Assembly: GCA_028690445.1 (NCBI GenBank) | Contig: JAQVBE010000004.1 | Location: 1-64,000 of the forward strand | Source: Aliarcobacter sp. | GTDB taxonomy: Bacteria; Campylobacterota; Campylobacteria; Campylobacterales; Arcobacteraceae | DNA: 64,000 nucleotides | Direction of reading: 5' to 3' | Shown: positions 38,496 to 48,065 of the stretch, piece after piece | Numbering within the stretch: position 1 is the first letter of the stretch | Layout of the letters: each line of letters starts with the position of its first letter | Made by a program: the position numbers and the translations under genes | The notes under the pieces: generated by a model | Told to the model about the DNA's origin: nothing | Database searches by the model: none | Seen by the model: only the letters and a program-made list of their open reading frames with translations

Positions 38496-39516
38496 AATCA
38501 AAGGTTTAAATCTTCCAAATAAAAAAGATGAAGAGTTTTTAAAAATAAATTTTGACCCGCTTTTTTCTTATGATTTTGCAAAAACTAAAACTTATGAATT
38601 TGATATTGTGGGATTAGAAACTATAATTGATGAAGAAAAGTATGAATCAGTTTTATTTGATATTACTAGAAGTTTAGATAATCAACAAAAAGTAATAACA
38701 ATAAATAAAAATATAACTGAACCTATTTTTTTGATTCATAAATTAAAAGAGAATGAAACAGTTTATACAAACTCTTTGAAAATAAAAGTTGCAAAAAATA
38801 TAAAAGCAACTATTGTTGAAGTTTTCATAAACTCTTGTAAAAATAGTTTTTATGCCGTAAATAGAAAAATAGAATTAGAAGAAAATGCTTCTTTAGAATA
38901 TGCAAAAATTCAAGATATTAATGCTTCAAATTCTATGATTTTTACAACTGCAATAAATCAAGAAAATAGTTCAAATTTAGAAATTTCAAACTTTGAATAT
39001 GGAAATGGTTTTGTAGTAAATAGTTTTGAAAATATAATTAATGCCCAAAATGTAAACTATGAAGTAAATGCTTTAGTAAAACTTTTTGATGATTCTACAA
39101 CTTCAAATCTTATAAAAACTATTCACAATGAAAAAAGTTCAATTAGTAATATAAATTATAAACATAGTTTAAAAGATAGTTCAAAAGCTGTATTTAAAGC
39201 AAAATCAATAGTAAATGAAACAGCACTTTATTCAAAGGCTTTTCAACACTGTAACACGATTTTATTAGGTGATGATGCAACAATTATTGCGCAACCTCAC
39301 CTTGAAATCTATATAGATGAGCTTGAAGCTAGTCATGGGACAACAACAGGAACTTTAAATAAAGAGCAACTTTTATATCTTCAATCAAGAGGAATTAGTA
39401 AAGAAGAATCTTATGAGATGCTGTTAAGTGCTTTTGAAAACAAAATAGTTGATAATATAAAAGATGAATTAATAAAAGAATTTATTAAAAATTATAAAAG
39501 GGATAAATATGTTTAG
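38482..39516 (+). CDS. sufD: Fe-S assembly subunit SufD
   Basis: A 344-residue SufB paralogue that completes the SufBC2D scaffold. The C-terminal part shows the family features His-Cys-Asn-Thr-Ile, Gln-Pro-His-Leu-Glu-Ile, and Ala-Ser-His-Gly-Thr-Thr-Thr-Gly. The N-terminal 150 residues are AT-rich and diverged, as is usual for SufD. Overlaps sufC by 14 bases and sufS by 8. Confidence 0.92.
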   Translation: MQINEIKGLNLPNKKDEEFLKINFDPLFSYDFAKTKTYEFDIVGLETIIDEEKYESVLFDITRSLDNQQKVITINKNITEPIFLIHKLKENETVYTNSLKIKVAKNIKATIVEVFINSCKNSFYAVNRKIELEENASLEYAKIQDINASNSMIFTTAINQENSSNLEISNFEYGNGFVVNSFENIINAQNVNYEVNALVKLFDDSTTSNLIKTIHNEKSSISNINYKHSLKDSSKAVFKAKSIVNETALYSKAFQHCNTILLGDDATIIAQPHLEIYIDELEASHGTTTGTLNKEQLLYLQSRGISKEESYEMLLSAFENKIVDNIKDELIKEFIKNYKRDKYV

Positions 39517-40693
39517 AAAAGATTTCCCATATTTTCAAAATTCAAAAACTGTTTATTTAGACAATGGAGCAACAACACAAAAACCCAAAAGTGTTATTGA
39601 TTCACAAGTTGAGTATTATGAGCAATATTGTTCAAATACACACAGAAGTAACTTTGGTCATGCGAATAAAGCAACCCAAGAGTTTGAAAAAACAAGAAGA
39701 CTTTTAAAAGAGTTTATAAATGCTTCAAAAAATGAAGAAATAATCTTCACAAAAGGAGTAACAGAATCTATAAATTTTATAGCTTCCTCATTTGTAATTG
39801 ATTTTAAAACAGTAATTATTTCTTCTTTAGAACATCATTCAAATATCGTTCCTTGGCATATGCAAAATAGAACTTTGGGAGCTGGTCTTGAAGTTGTAAA
39901 TTGTAATGAAAATTTAGATTTTGACCTTGAACATTTTGAAGAACTTTTAAAAGCAAATCCAAATGCTTTTGTTAGTATCACTCATATTTCAAATGCTTTT
40001 GGGAAAATTCATGATATAAAAACTATTACAAAATTAGCCCATAAGTACGGTGCTGTTGTAATGATTGATGGAGCTCAAAGTTTAGCTCATTTTAGAATAG
40101 ATGTTCAAGAACTTGATGTTGATTTCTTTGCAATTTCAGGTCATAAAACTTTTGCACCAACAGGTGTTGGAGCTATTTATATAAAAGAGAAATATTTAAA
40201 AGATGTAAAACCTTACCAAACGGGAGGAGCTACTATTCATGAAGTTGATTATAGCGGCTCAATCTTACTAGATTCTCCTTATAAATTTGAAGCAGGAACT
40301 CAAAATATTGCAGGTGTTATAGGATTTGGAAAAGCATTAGAATATATAAATCATATTCATTATGAAAATATCGAAAATCTTGAAAGTAAAGTTTTCAAAT
40401 ATTTAGATGAGGAATTAGCAAAACTTTCTGAAATTATTTTTTATAATGATTTAACTAATTGTGTGGGAAGTAGAAGTTTTAACTTTAAAGGAATAATTCA
40501 TGATGATATTGGAATTTTACTTGATAAAATGCAGATTGCCGTAAGAGTCGGTCATCATTGTGCGCAACCTATTATGAAAAAACTAGGAATTAGAGGAACG
40601 ATTAGAGTGAGTACTGCTTTTTATAATGACTATGTTGATGTTGATAAATTGATTGAAGCTTTGAAAAAAGCATTAAGTATGTTGAAGGATTAA
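39509..40693 (+). CDS. sufS: SufS-type cysteine desulfurase
   Basis: A 394-residue group II cysteine desulfurase that gives sulfur to SufE for the SUF scaffold. It has Tyr-Leu-Asp-Asn-Gly-Ala-Thr-Thr-Gln at the start, the PLP Lys in Ser-Gly-His-Lys-Thr-Phe-Ala-Pro-Thr-Gly near residue 215, and the catalytic Cys in Arg-Val-Gly-His-His-Cys-Ala-Gln-Pro near 352. These features separate it from the NifS-type enzyme encoded divergently, so the genome has two desulfurases. Overlaps sufD by 8 bases. Confidence 0.95.
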   Translation: MFRKDFPYFQNSKTVYLDNGATTQKPKSVIDSQVEYYEQYCSNTHRSNFGHANKATQEFEKTRRLLKEFINASKNEEIIFTKGVTESINFIASSFVIDFKTVIISSLEHHSNIVPWHMQNRTLGAGLEVVNCNENLDFDLEHFEELLKANPNAFVSITHISNAFGKIHDIKTITKLAHKYGAVVMIDGAQSLAHFRIDVQELDVDFFAISGHKTFAPTGVGAIYIKEKYLKDVKPYQTGGATIHEVDYSGSILLDSPYKFEAGTQNIAGVIGFGKALEYINHIHYENIENLESKVFKYLDEELAKLSEIIFYNDLTNCVGSRSFNFKGIIHDDIGILLDKMQIAVRVGHHCAQPIMKKLGIRGTIRVSTAFYNDYVDVDKLIEALKKALSMLKD

Positions 40694-40695
40694 GA

Positions 40696-41106
40696 TTGAG
40701 TACGATAGAACAAAGAGTTGAAGAGATAAAAGAAGATTTAGATTTTTTTGAAGATGAATTACAAAAATATGAATATATTATAGATTTAGGAAAAAAATTA
40801 GAAGAGTTTGATGAAAAAGATAAAATACCTGAAAATATAGTTCATGGATGTACATCGCAAGTTTGGTTGAGACATAAACAAAAAGATGGAAAATTATATT
40901 TTTATGGAACAAGTGATGCAATAATCGTAAAAGGTTTGGTTTATATGATACTAAAAATCTTTTCAGATTCAACAATACAAGAGTTAAAAGATATTGATAT
41001 GGATATTGTTCATGAACTAAAACTAAGCGAAGTTATCACTCCAAACAGACAAAGTGGAGTAATAGGAATGATGAAAAAAATAAAAGAATATGCACTAAAC
41101 GCGTAA
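40696..41106 (+). CDS. sufE: sulfur-acceptor protein SufE
   Basis: A 136-residue SufE that accepts persulfide from SufS. The acceptor Cys is in His-Gly-Cys-Thr-Ser-Gln-Val-Trp-Leu near residue 51, as in the family. The start is TTG at 40696 with AAGGAT upstream. It lies 2 bases after sufS, consistent with stoichiometric expression. Confidence 0.94.
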   Translation: MSTIEQRVEEIKEDLDFFEDELQKYEYIIDLGKKLEEFDEKDKIPENIVHGCTSQVWLRHKQKDGKLYFYGTSDAIIVKGLVYMILKIFSDSTIQELKDIDMDIVHELKLSEVITPNRQSGVIGMMKKIKEYALNA

Positions 41107-41116
41107 AGGATAAAAA

Positions 41117-41467
41117 ATGGAACCAACTTTTGATTTAAAAGAAATAGAAAATAAATTAATAGAACACTTGAAAAAAGTATATGACCCAGAAATTCCATCA
41201 AATATTTATGACTTGGGATTAATTTATAATATTGAATTTGACATAAACAATAACTATTTATATTGCACAGTTACAATGACACTTACAAGCCCAACTTGCC
41301 CCGTTGCAGACAGTTTACTAGAACAAGTAAAGTATGTAACTTTAGCAGTTGATGAAATAGATGAAGTATTTGTAAAATTGGTATTTTCTCCACCATGGGA
41401 TCCATCTATGATGAGTGAAGATGCAAAAGAAATCATGGGTGCATGTGGTGCGGCTATTGCTTTTTAG
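41117..41467 (+). CDS. MIP18/DUF59-family Fe-S maturation protein (SufT-like)
   Basis: A 116-residue DUF59 protein. It shows Val-Tyr-Asp-Pro-Glu-Ile-Pro-Ser-Asn-Ile-Tyr-Asp-Leu-Gly near residue 20, then Met-Thr-Leu-Thr-Ser-Pro-Thr-Cys-Pro near 55 with the conserved Cys, and Pro-Pro-Trp-Asp-Pro near 95. SufT-like proteins help insert clusters into specific apoproteins. It closes the suf operon, ten bases after sufE, supporting that role. PaaD and Mrp-N-terminal-like proteins share the fold and are the alternatives. Confidence 0.88.
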   Translation: MEPTFDLKEIENKLIEHLKKVYDPEIPSNIYDLGLIYNIEFDINNNYLYCTVTMTLTSPTCPVADSLLEQVKYVTLAVDEIDEVFVKLVFSPPWDPSMMSEDAKEIMGACGAAIAF

Positions 41468-41673
41468 GGGCATAGCTGTTGAAAATATATAAAAAATTTA
41501 GTATTTTCTTTAAATATAAAAATGATATGTAAAATTTTTGGCATTTATTTTAAAAGATAAATAAAATATTTAGCAATAATGAACAATTATTTTAGCAATG
41601 TAGAAGAAGATTAAATTTAAAAAAAACTCTACAATTCTCGAATAAAATTAAAATCTACAAAAGGTGAAATTAG

Positions 41674-43125
41674 ATGGCAAAAATTAAAAAAGTACTTATA
41701 GCAAATAGGGGTGAAATTGCTCTTAGAATCATTAGAGCATGTAAAGAACTAGAAATCGGAAGTGTTGCTATATTCTCAGAAGTTGATGTTGAGGGTATTT
41801 GGGTAAGAAAAGCTGACGAATGTTATCCAATCATGGGTGATTTAATTCAAGCTTACCTTGATTATGACAGAATTATTTCTATTGCTAAAAAATCTGATTG
41901 TGATGCTATTCATCCAGGTTATGGATTTTTAAGTGAAAATGCAGATTTTGCAAAAGCTTGTGAAGATAATGGAATAATTTTTATTGGTCCAAAACCTGAG
42001 CATATTGAACTTTTTGGTGACAAAATGGCTTCAAAAGTAGCTATGAAAAAAGTTGGTGTTCCAGTTCTTGAGGGAACTGATGAACCGGTTAAAGATATTC
42101 ATGAAGGTGAAAAAATAGCAAGAGAAATCGGTTTTCCTGTTATCATTAAAGCTGCGTTCGGTGGTGGTGGACGTGGAATGAGAATTGTAAAACTTGAAAA
42201 AGATTTCAAAGATATGTATGAAAGTGCAACAAATGAATCTATGAAATATTTTGGTAGAGATGAAGTTTTCATCGAAAAATATGTTGAAAATCCAAGACAT
42301 ATCGAAATCCAAGTTATTGCTGATAAATATGGAAATGTTCTTCATTTAGGTGAAAGAGATTGTTCAATTCAAAGAAGACATCAAAAAGTTATCGAAATTG
42401 CTCCAAGTCCTAGATTAAATAACGAAACTAGAAAAGAACTTTATAGAATTGCTACAAAAGCAATGTTCAAATTAGGATACGAAAGTGTTGGAACTGTTGA
42501 ATTTTTAGTTGATGAACAAGATAACATTTATTTCATCGAAATGAATACAAGAGTTCAAGTTGAGCATCCAGTAACTGAAACAATTACAGGTGTTGATATT
42601 ATTCAAAGAATGATTGAAATTGCTGAAGGTGATAAATTAATATTCTTACAAGAAGAGATTCAATTTAGAGGTTATGCAATTGAGTTCAGAATTAATGCAG
42701 AAAACCCACAAAAGAACTTTATGCCAGGAACTGGAACTGTAAGTAAATATTTAACTCCAGGTGGTCCAGGGGTAAGACTTGATACAAGTATTTATACAGG
42801 ATACAAAGTTCCAGCGAACTACGATTCAATGATTGGAAAACTAATTGTTTGGTCATTAGATTGGGAAGGTGCTGTTAAAAAAGCAAAAAGAGCTTTAGAT
42901 GAGTTTTATATTGAAGGTTTCCCTACAAACATTCCATTACATAGAGAAATTGTAAGAGATGAAGATTTTATTAATGGAACATTTAACACAAGTTATTTAG
43001 ATAAAAAAATGGAAATTTTTACTCTTCATAGTGAAGATAATATAAAAAAAGAAGAAGACAAAATAACAAATATTATGAAACTAATGGAAACTATCAACAA
43101 AAATAACCTAAAAGTAAAACATTAA
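41674..43125 (+). CDS. biotin carboxylase subunit (AccC or pyruvate/2-oxoglutarate carboxylase type)
   Basis: A 483-residue ATP-grasp biotin carboxylase. It opens with Ile-Ala-Asn-Arg-Gly-Glu-Ile-Ala, has His-Pro-Gly-Tyr-Gly-Phe-Leu-Ser-Glu-Asn near 77, the glycine-rich ATP loop Gly-Gly-Gly-Gly-Arg-Gly near 165, Arg-Asp-Cys-Ser-Ile-Gln-Arg-Arg near 232, and Glu-Met-Asn-Thr-Arg near 288. It carboxylates a biotin carrier that must be encoded elsewhere. The N-terminal third resembles PycA or rTCA-cycle 2-oxoglutarate carboxylase small subunits more than AccC, so anaplerotic or rTCA carboxylation is my preferred reading. A 206-base AT-rich gap upstream holds no gene. Confidence 0.8.
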   Translation: MAKIKKVLIANRGEIALRIIRACKELEIGSVAIFSEVDVEGIWVRKADECYPIMGDLIQAYLDYDRIISIAKKSDCDAIHPGYGFLSENADFAKACEDNGIIFIGPKPEHIELFGDKMASKVAMKKVGVPVLEGTDEPVKDIHEGEKIAREIGFPVIIKAAFGGGGRGMRIVKLEKDFKDMYESATNESMKYFGRDEVFIEKYVENPRHIEIQVIADKYGNVLHLGERDCSIQRRHQKVIEIAPSPRLNNETRKELYRIATKAMFKLGYESVGTVEFLVDEQDNIYFIEMNTRVQVEHPVTETITGVDIIQRMIEIAEGDKLIFLQEEIQFRGYAIEFRINAENPQKNFMPGTGTVSKYLTPGGPGVRLDTSIYTGYKVPANYDSMIGKLIVWSLDWEGAVKKAKRALDEFYIEGFPTNIPLHREIVRDEDFINGTFNTSYLDKKMEIFTLHSEDNIKKEEDKITNIMKLMETINKNNLKVKH

Positions 43126-43148
43126 GAATCTCTTTTGAGATTCTTAAT
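43121..43148 (+). terminator. terminator after the biotin carboxylase gene
   Basis: Perfect 12-bp stem 43121-43132 (ATTAAGAATCTC) with 43137-43148, loop TTTT, starting in the stop codon. It has no long T-run after the stem, but is otherwise strong. Confidence 0.75.
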
Positions 43149-43193
43149 AACTAACATAGCAAGAATTAATCAAAACAATGTAACAATCTTTTT

Positions 43194-43409
43194 ATGAAAG
43201 ACTTAAAATATACGATTATCAAATTAATAATAAGTGCTATTGTGCTAATTATTGCTTTTATGTTTTTTGAAGAAAAACCTGCTCTAAATGGTATTAATTT
43301 TAATGTAAATAGAAAAGATAATTCACCAAATATTCCTTCTAAGCTTCAATGGAGTGAACCATTCAAAGGTATTGAGAATGTACCTTCAAAACCAAAAGAA
43401 AATAAATAA
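43194..43409 (+). CDS. small N-terminally anchored membrane protein
   Basis: A 71-residue protein with one N-terminal membrane segment (about 7-24) and a Pro/Asn/Lys-rich, probably periplasmic tail without Cys. I recognise no family. A short-lived reading frame cannot be excluded, but length, membrane signal and lack of overlap with a gene on the other strand support it. Convergent with the DMT transporter gene. Confidence 0.5.
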   Translation: MKDLKYTIIKLIISAIVLIIAFMFFEEKPALNGINFNVNRKDNSPNIPSKLQWSEPFKGIENVPSKPKENK

Positions 43410-43411
43410 AG

Positions 43412-44269
43412 TTAGACTTTCTTTAAAGCTAAAAATATTCCAAAAAGAATAGAAAAAGTCGAAATAGCAAGTTCCAAACTAAACTTTTCATCAAGTATAA
43501 TTACACTCAAAAAAATAGCTAAAATAGGAACAATAAGTTGCAAAACACTAGCTGTTGTGATTTGAATTTTAGGAAGAACTTCATACCAGATCAAATAACC
43601 TAATCCTGATGTAATAGAGCCAGAAAGAATAGCTAAAAAAGAAGTATATAAATCAAACTTAAATTCATTTATAAAAAATAACATAAATATAATTGCAAAA
43701 ATTGTTGCTTTAAAAAAATTATCAGTCGTATTTAATAAAGCATTTATTGAAGATTTTCCAATCACACTATAAACAGCCCAAGCAATACCTGAAATAACCA
43801 TCAAAAATGTATGAAAAAATGAAATTAAAAAATCTTCTTTTGGATAAAGTAAAAAAGCCAATCCACCAAAAGCTACGATTACTCCTAAGATTTTATTAAT
43901 TGTTATCTTTTCTTTATAAAAAAGTGCAATTAAAATCATACTTATTTGTACAACTGCAAAAAGTATAAGTGTTCCAATACCAGCAAACATATTTATATAA
44001 GAATATGAAAAACAAATTGCATATAAAAAAAGCATAAAAGAACTAAGCCAATTCTTTTTAAAACTAAATTTTATTTTTTTATTTTTAGAAAAGTAGATAC
44101 ATAAAAGTAAAACTGCACCTGATAATATTCGTAAAAAAGAGAAAGAAAAAGCATCAATATTTTGAGTAGAAATAGCCATTTTGCATAAAATAGAATTTGT
44201 TGCTAGAAAAAGTAAGGCTATAAATATTAAAATAAAGAGTTTAATATCTATAAAAATATTACTCTTCAT
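43412..44269 (-). CDS. EamA/DMT-family transporter
   Basis: A 285-residue inner-membrane protein with ten predicted membrane segments in two repeated EamA halves. The first half contains Phe-Ser-Phe-Leu-Arg-Ile-Leu-Ser-Gly, and the second Tyr-Leu-Ile-Trp-Tyr-Glu-Val-Leu-Pro, a common RhaT/YdcZ-type feature near residue 228. It probably exports or exchanges a small metabolite such as an amino acid; the substrate is not visible. It is followed upstream on the same strand by a DUF2798 protein 4 bases away. Confidence 0.82.
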   Translation of the reverse strand: MKSNIFIDIKLFILIFIALLFLATNSILCKMAISTQNIDAFSFSFLRILSGAVLLLCIYFSKNKKIKFSFKKNWLSSFMLFLYAICFSYSYINMFAGIGTLILFAVVQISMILIALFYKEKITINKILGVIVAFGGLAFLLYPKEDFLISFFHTFLMVISGIAWAVYSVIGKSSINALLNTTDNFFKATIFAIIFMLFFINEFKFDLYTSFLAILSGSITSGLGYLIWYEVLPKIQITTASVLQLIVPILAIFLSVIILDEKFSLELAISTFSILFGIFLALKKV

Positions 44270-44273
44270 CTTT

Positions 44274-44501
44274 TTATATTTTTGTTATTAATTTATGAAC
44301 AATTTTGTGAACTATTGGTGCCACAACTACAATAATTGGAAATGCACAAGCAAAAGCAATAAGCCAAGCTCTTATCCAACTAGATATAAATATTTCAACA
44401 AATCCTAGATTTATAAATGTAATTATAAAACTCATTATAAAACTCATAAACAATGCCATAAAAAAAGCAAAAACTATTCTCTCGTATTTTCTATTAATCA
44501 T
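44274..44501 (-). CDS. DUF2798-family small membrane protein
   Basis: A 75-residue protein with two membrane segments (about 9-31 and 42-65). The Arg-Ala-Trp-Leu-Ile-Ala-Phe-Ala-Cys-Ala-Phe-Pro segment resembles DUF2798. Function unknown. Translated just before the DMT transporter in the same minus-strand unit (4-base gap). Confidence 0.7.
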   Translation of the reverse strand: MINRKYERIVFAFFMALFMSFIMSFIITFINLGFVEIFISSWIRAWLIAFACAFPIIVVVAPIVHKIVHKLITKI

Positions 44502-44544
44502 ATTTGTTACTATTAACCTTTTTAAGTTATTTCATTTTTCTTAT

Positions 44545-45822
<1,278 letters not shown>

Positions 45823-45899
45823 AATTTTTCTCTTTTGATAAATATTTGTTTGTATATATGCAAGAAGCTTACCAAAAGAGAACATAAAAGAGGATAAGT

Positions 45900-47204
45900 T
45901 TAGTCTTGTTTAAAAACTACAACATTATTTCTTCCTAAATTCTTTGCCTTATATAAAGCAATATCTGCAAATTTGTATATTTCATCACAACTATAACTAT
46001 CTTTTATTTCAAGATTAAATACCCCTATTGAAACACTAAGAAATCCAATATCTATATCTTTATATATAATTTTTTGATTAAAAACAGATTCTCTTATCTT
46101 TTGAGCATATTTCATAATTTTATCTGTAGATAAATTTGAAGTAATTATTGCAAACTCTTCACCACCTAATCTAAAAGCAAAATCATTTGCTCGTTTTGAA
46201 TTACTTTTAAGTACAGAAGCAACTTTTTTTAAAGCTTTGTCCCCTTCAAAATGTCCATATATATCATTATATTTTTTAAAATTATCAATATCAAGCATTA
46301 ATAAAACAAGATTCTTTTTATTTCTTTTGGCTCTATTGCGTTCACTTGAAAATATTTGTTTAAAAAATCTTTTATTGTATAAATTTGTTAAGTCATCAGT
46401 TATACTTTGTAATTCTGCTATTTTTCTATCTGTAATATCTTGTCTTTTTGCTCCATAACCAACAATTATTCCATTTATATCTTTTTTTGGAAAAATTATA
46501 GATTTATACCAAATATCATGTCCAAATTTATCTTTGCATCTAAGTTCTCCTATCCAAATTTTTCCTTTTGAAATTGTTTGCCAAATTTCTACATATTTTA
46601 ATGGATTTTCAGATGGATGCTTTAAAATTGAGTGTTTCTGTCCAATTAGTTCTTCTTTTTTGAAGCCTAACAAATCACATAAAGAATCACTAATATCAGC
46701 AATTTTTCCATCTAAGTCTGTTTCTGAATAAAAAGAAAAATCTTTAAATGGTTTAATAAATGAGTTTAATTCTTCATTTAGAATTTGAAGATTTGAATAA
46801 TTTTCTTTTAGTATTTCAATCTCATATTTATTTGAAATCATATTTATTTTTTCATTTATATTGTTAATAGCATTTTTTAATTTAGTTATTGTAAATGATT
46901 TCTTCAAAATTATTGAAATATTTAAATCTTGGAAATCTTGAAATGATGAATAAATATCTAATTTACTTGTAACAATTAGTGAAATATTTTTATTGAGTTT
47001 TCTTATTTTTTTTAAATAAGAAATAGTATTTAAGTTAGGAAAATCAATTTCTGTTATTATTAAATCTATGTTTTTTGTTTGTTCTAAAAGTAATAAGGCA
47101 TCTTTTGGATTATTTAATAATATTATTTCATGAATAGAATTGGAACAATTCTCACTAATTAAATCTATTAATTTATTATTACTCTCTACATATAAAATAT
47201 TCAC
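45900..47204 (-). CDS. REC-PAS-GGDEF diguanylate cyclase with Glu in place of the phospho-acceptor Asp
   Basis: A 434-residue cytosolic signalling protein: receiver-like domain (about 1-115), short coiled linker, PAS domain (about 150-270 with the Asp-Ile-Thr-Asp-Arg-Lys end), and GGDEF domain (about 275-432). The GGDEF signature is Arg-Leu-Gly-Gly-Glu-Glu-Phe, and an RxxD inhibitory site (Arg-Ala-Asn-Asp) lies five residues before it, so active, product-inhibited c-di-GMP synthesis is expected. In the receiver the Lys and Thr are kept, but residue 52, where Asp is phosphorylated, is Glu (Ile-Ile-Thr-Glu-Ile-Asp-Phe-Pro). The PAS domain may be the real input. Confidence 0.88.
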   Translation of the reverse strand: MNILYVESNNKLIDLISENCSNSIHEIILLNNPKDALLLLEQTKNIDLIITEIDFPNLNTISYLKKIRKLNKNISLIVTSKLDIYSSFQDFQDLNISIILKKSFTITKLKNAINNINEKINMISNKYEIEILKENYSNLQILNEELNSFIKPFKDFSFYSETDLDGKIADISDSLCDLLGFKKEELIGQKHSILKHPSENPLKYVEIWQTISKGKIWIGELRCKDKFGHDIWYKSIIFPKKDINGIIVGYGAKRQDITDRKIAELQSITDDLTNLYNKRFFKQIFSSERNRAKRNKKNLVLLMLDIDNFKKYNDIYGHFEGDKALKKVASVLKSNSKRANDFAFRLGGEEFAIITSNLSTDKIMKYAQKIRESVFNQKIIYKDIDIGFLSVSIGVFNLEIKDSYSCDEIYKFADIALYKAKNLGRNNVVVFKQD

Positions 47205-47327
47205 TAATTTTACCTTTTCATTTTAACAGCATACTGTTCTATTTAATTACTATAATTTTTATCTAAATAAGCTCTAAAATAATTTATTAATAACTATAAA
47301 ACTAATATTACTTGATAAGTTCTTACT

Positions 47328-47345
47328 AAACACTTATAAGTGTTT
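47328..47345. promoter_or_regulatory. 18-bp perfect palindrome, distal XRE operator candidate
   Basis: AAACACTTATAAGTGTTT is its own reverse complement. It lies 52 bases ahead of the XRE regulator gene and 124 ahead of the divergent GGDEF gene. A near copy at 47377 makes a regulator-binding role likely. The 192-base gap between the two genes holds these two elements and no other feature. Confidence 0.65.
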
Positions 47346-47376
47346 GAGTTTAAGACTATTTGCCTATATATTAAGC

Positions 47377-47394
47377 AAAAACTTATAGGTGTTT
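47377..47394. promoter_or_regulatory. second copy of the palindrome, overlapping the XRE gene leader
   Basis: AAAAACTTATAGGTGTTT matches the 47328 palindrome at 16 of 18 bases, centre-to-centre spacing 49 bp. It ends 2 bases before the TTG start and covers the AGGTG ribosome site, so binding here would block initiation of transcription or translation. Confidence 0.6.
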
Positions 47395-47396
47395 AA

Positions 47397-47633
47397 TTGT
47401 TTGAGGAAAATCCTGATTATTTTTTAGATATAGTTGTTAAAAAAGTAAAAGAAGAAAGAATCAAAAGAAAAATAAGTCAGTTAAAACTTGCAAATATTTT
47501 GGATTTTGCTTCTCCAAATTATATAGCAAAAATAGAGACCAGAAAACATGGTGTTACATATAATTTAGTACATTTATGTAAAATTGCAGAAGCTTTTGAG
47601 ATGGAAGTTGTAGATTTATTACCTAAAAAATAA
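47397..47633 (+). CDS. small XRE-family HTH regulator
   Basis: A 78-residue protein that is nearly all helix-turn-helix: Gln-Leu-Lys-Leu-Ala-Asn-Ile-Leu-Asp, then Ser-Pro-Asn-Tyr-Ile-Ala-Lys-Ile-Glu, the Cro/C1 recognition-helix pattern, ending with Ala-Glu-Ala-Phe-Glu-Met-Glu-Val-Val-Asp-Leu-Leu. The start is TTG at 47397. Two near-identical palindromes lie directly upstream, so autorepression is likely. It resembles restriction-modification C proteins and toxin-antitoxin regulators in size, but no restriction or toxin gene is adjacent. Confidence 0.82.
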   Translation: MFEENPDYFLDIVVKKVKEERIKRKISQLKLANILDFASPNYIAKIETRKHGVTYNLVHLCKIAEAFEMEVVDLLPKK

Positions 47634-47652
47634 AATGATATATCATGTATAT

Positions 47653-47964
47653 CTAAACATATAAAACCTCTTTTTCAATTTTATCTTTTAAAGAAAATGT
47701 ACTATCCAAATCAAAAACATCGCTTTTTATTTGAAATTTATTGTAAAGCATTTCTTTTATTTTATTGATTTCATTAAAATAATTCCATACATCATTTTTA
47801 TCTAAATAGTTTTTGTTTAATTTTATTGCTATATCAATATCACTGGCTAAAGTTGCACTATTTTTCCCATAACTACCAAATAGTCCAACTTTTTCTATTC
47901 CATCTTTTTGTAATTGAGGTTTAATAATTGTAAGAAAAGTTAAAATATCTTTTTGCGTTGGCAT
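47653..47964 (-). CDS. MNT-type minimal nucleotidyltransferase
   Basis: A 103-residue nucleotidyltransferase with Gly-Ser-Tyr-Gly-Lys-Asn-Ser (about 29-35) and Ser-Asp-Ile-Asp-Ile-Ala, the GS-X-DxD motif, intact. MNT proteins usually pair with a HEPN toxin and adenylylate or neutralise it. No HEPN gene is present on either side, so it is an orphan or works with a distant partner. It is convergent with the XRE gene, 19 bases apart. Confidence 0.82.
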   Translation of the reverse strand: MPTQKDILTFLTIIKPQLQKDGIEKVGLFGSYGKNSATLASDIDIAIKLNKNYLDKNDVWNYFNEINKIKEMLYNKFQIKSDVFDLDSTFSLKDKIEKEVLYV

Positions 47965-48065
47965 TTTATTACCTTTTTTTTTAATTATTATAACACAAAG
48001 CCAATAAGAACATAAGCAAATATACTGTATACCCTAAATTGCTCAAGAACAAAGGGAATAATTAT

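Noticed and set aside
41468..41500. tRNA-like start GGGGCATAGCTG after the SufT-like gene
   Set aside because: No matching acceptor stem, anticodon arm or CCA-region follows; the rest is AT-rich intergenic sequence.
45828..45882. 10-bp inverted repeat (TTCTCTTTTG/CAAAAGAGAA) between the cyclase and selO
   Set aside because: The 35-nt loop makes it weak as a terminator, and the downstream gene is dead; it may be chance.
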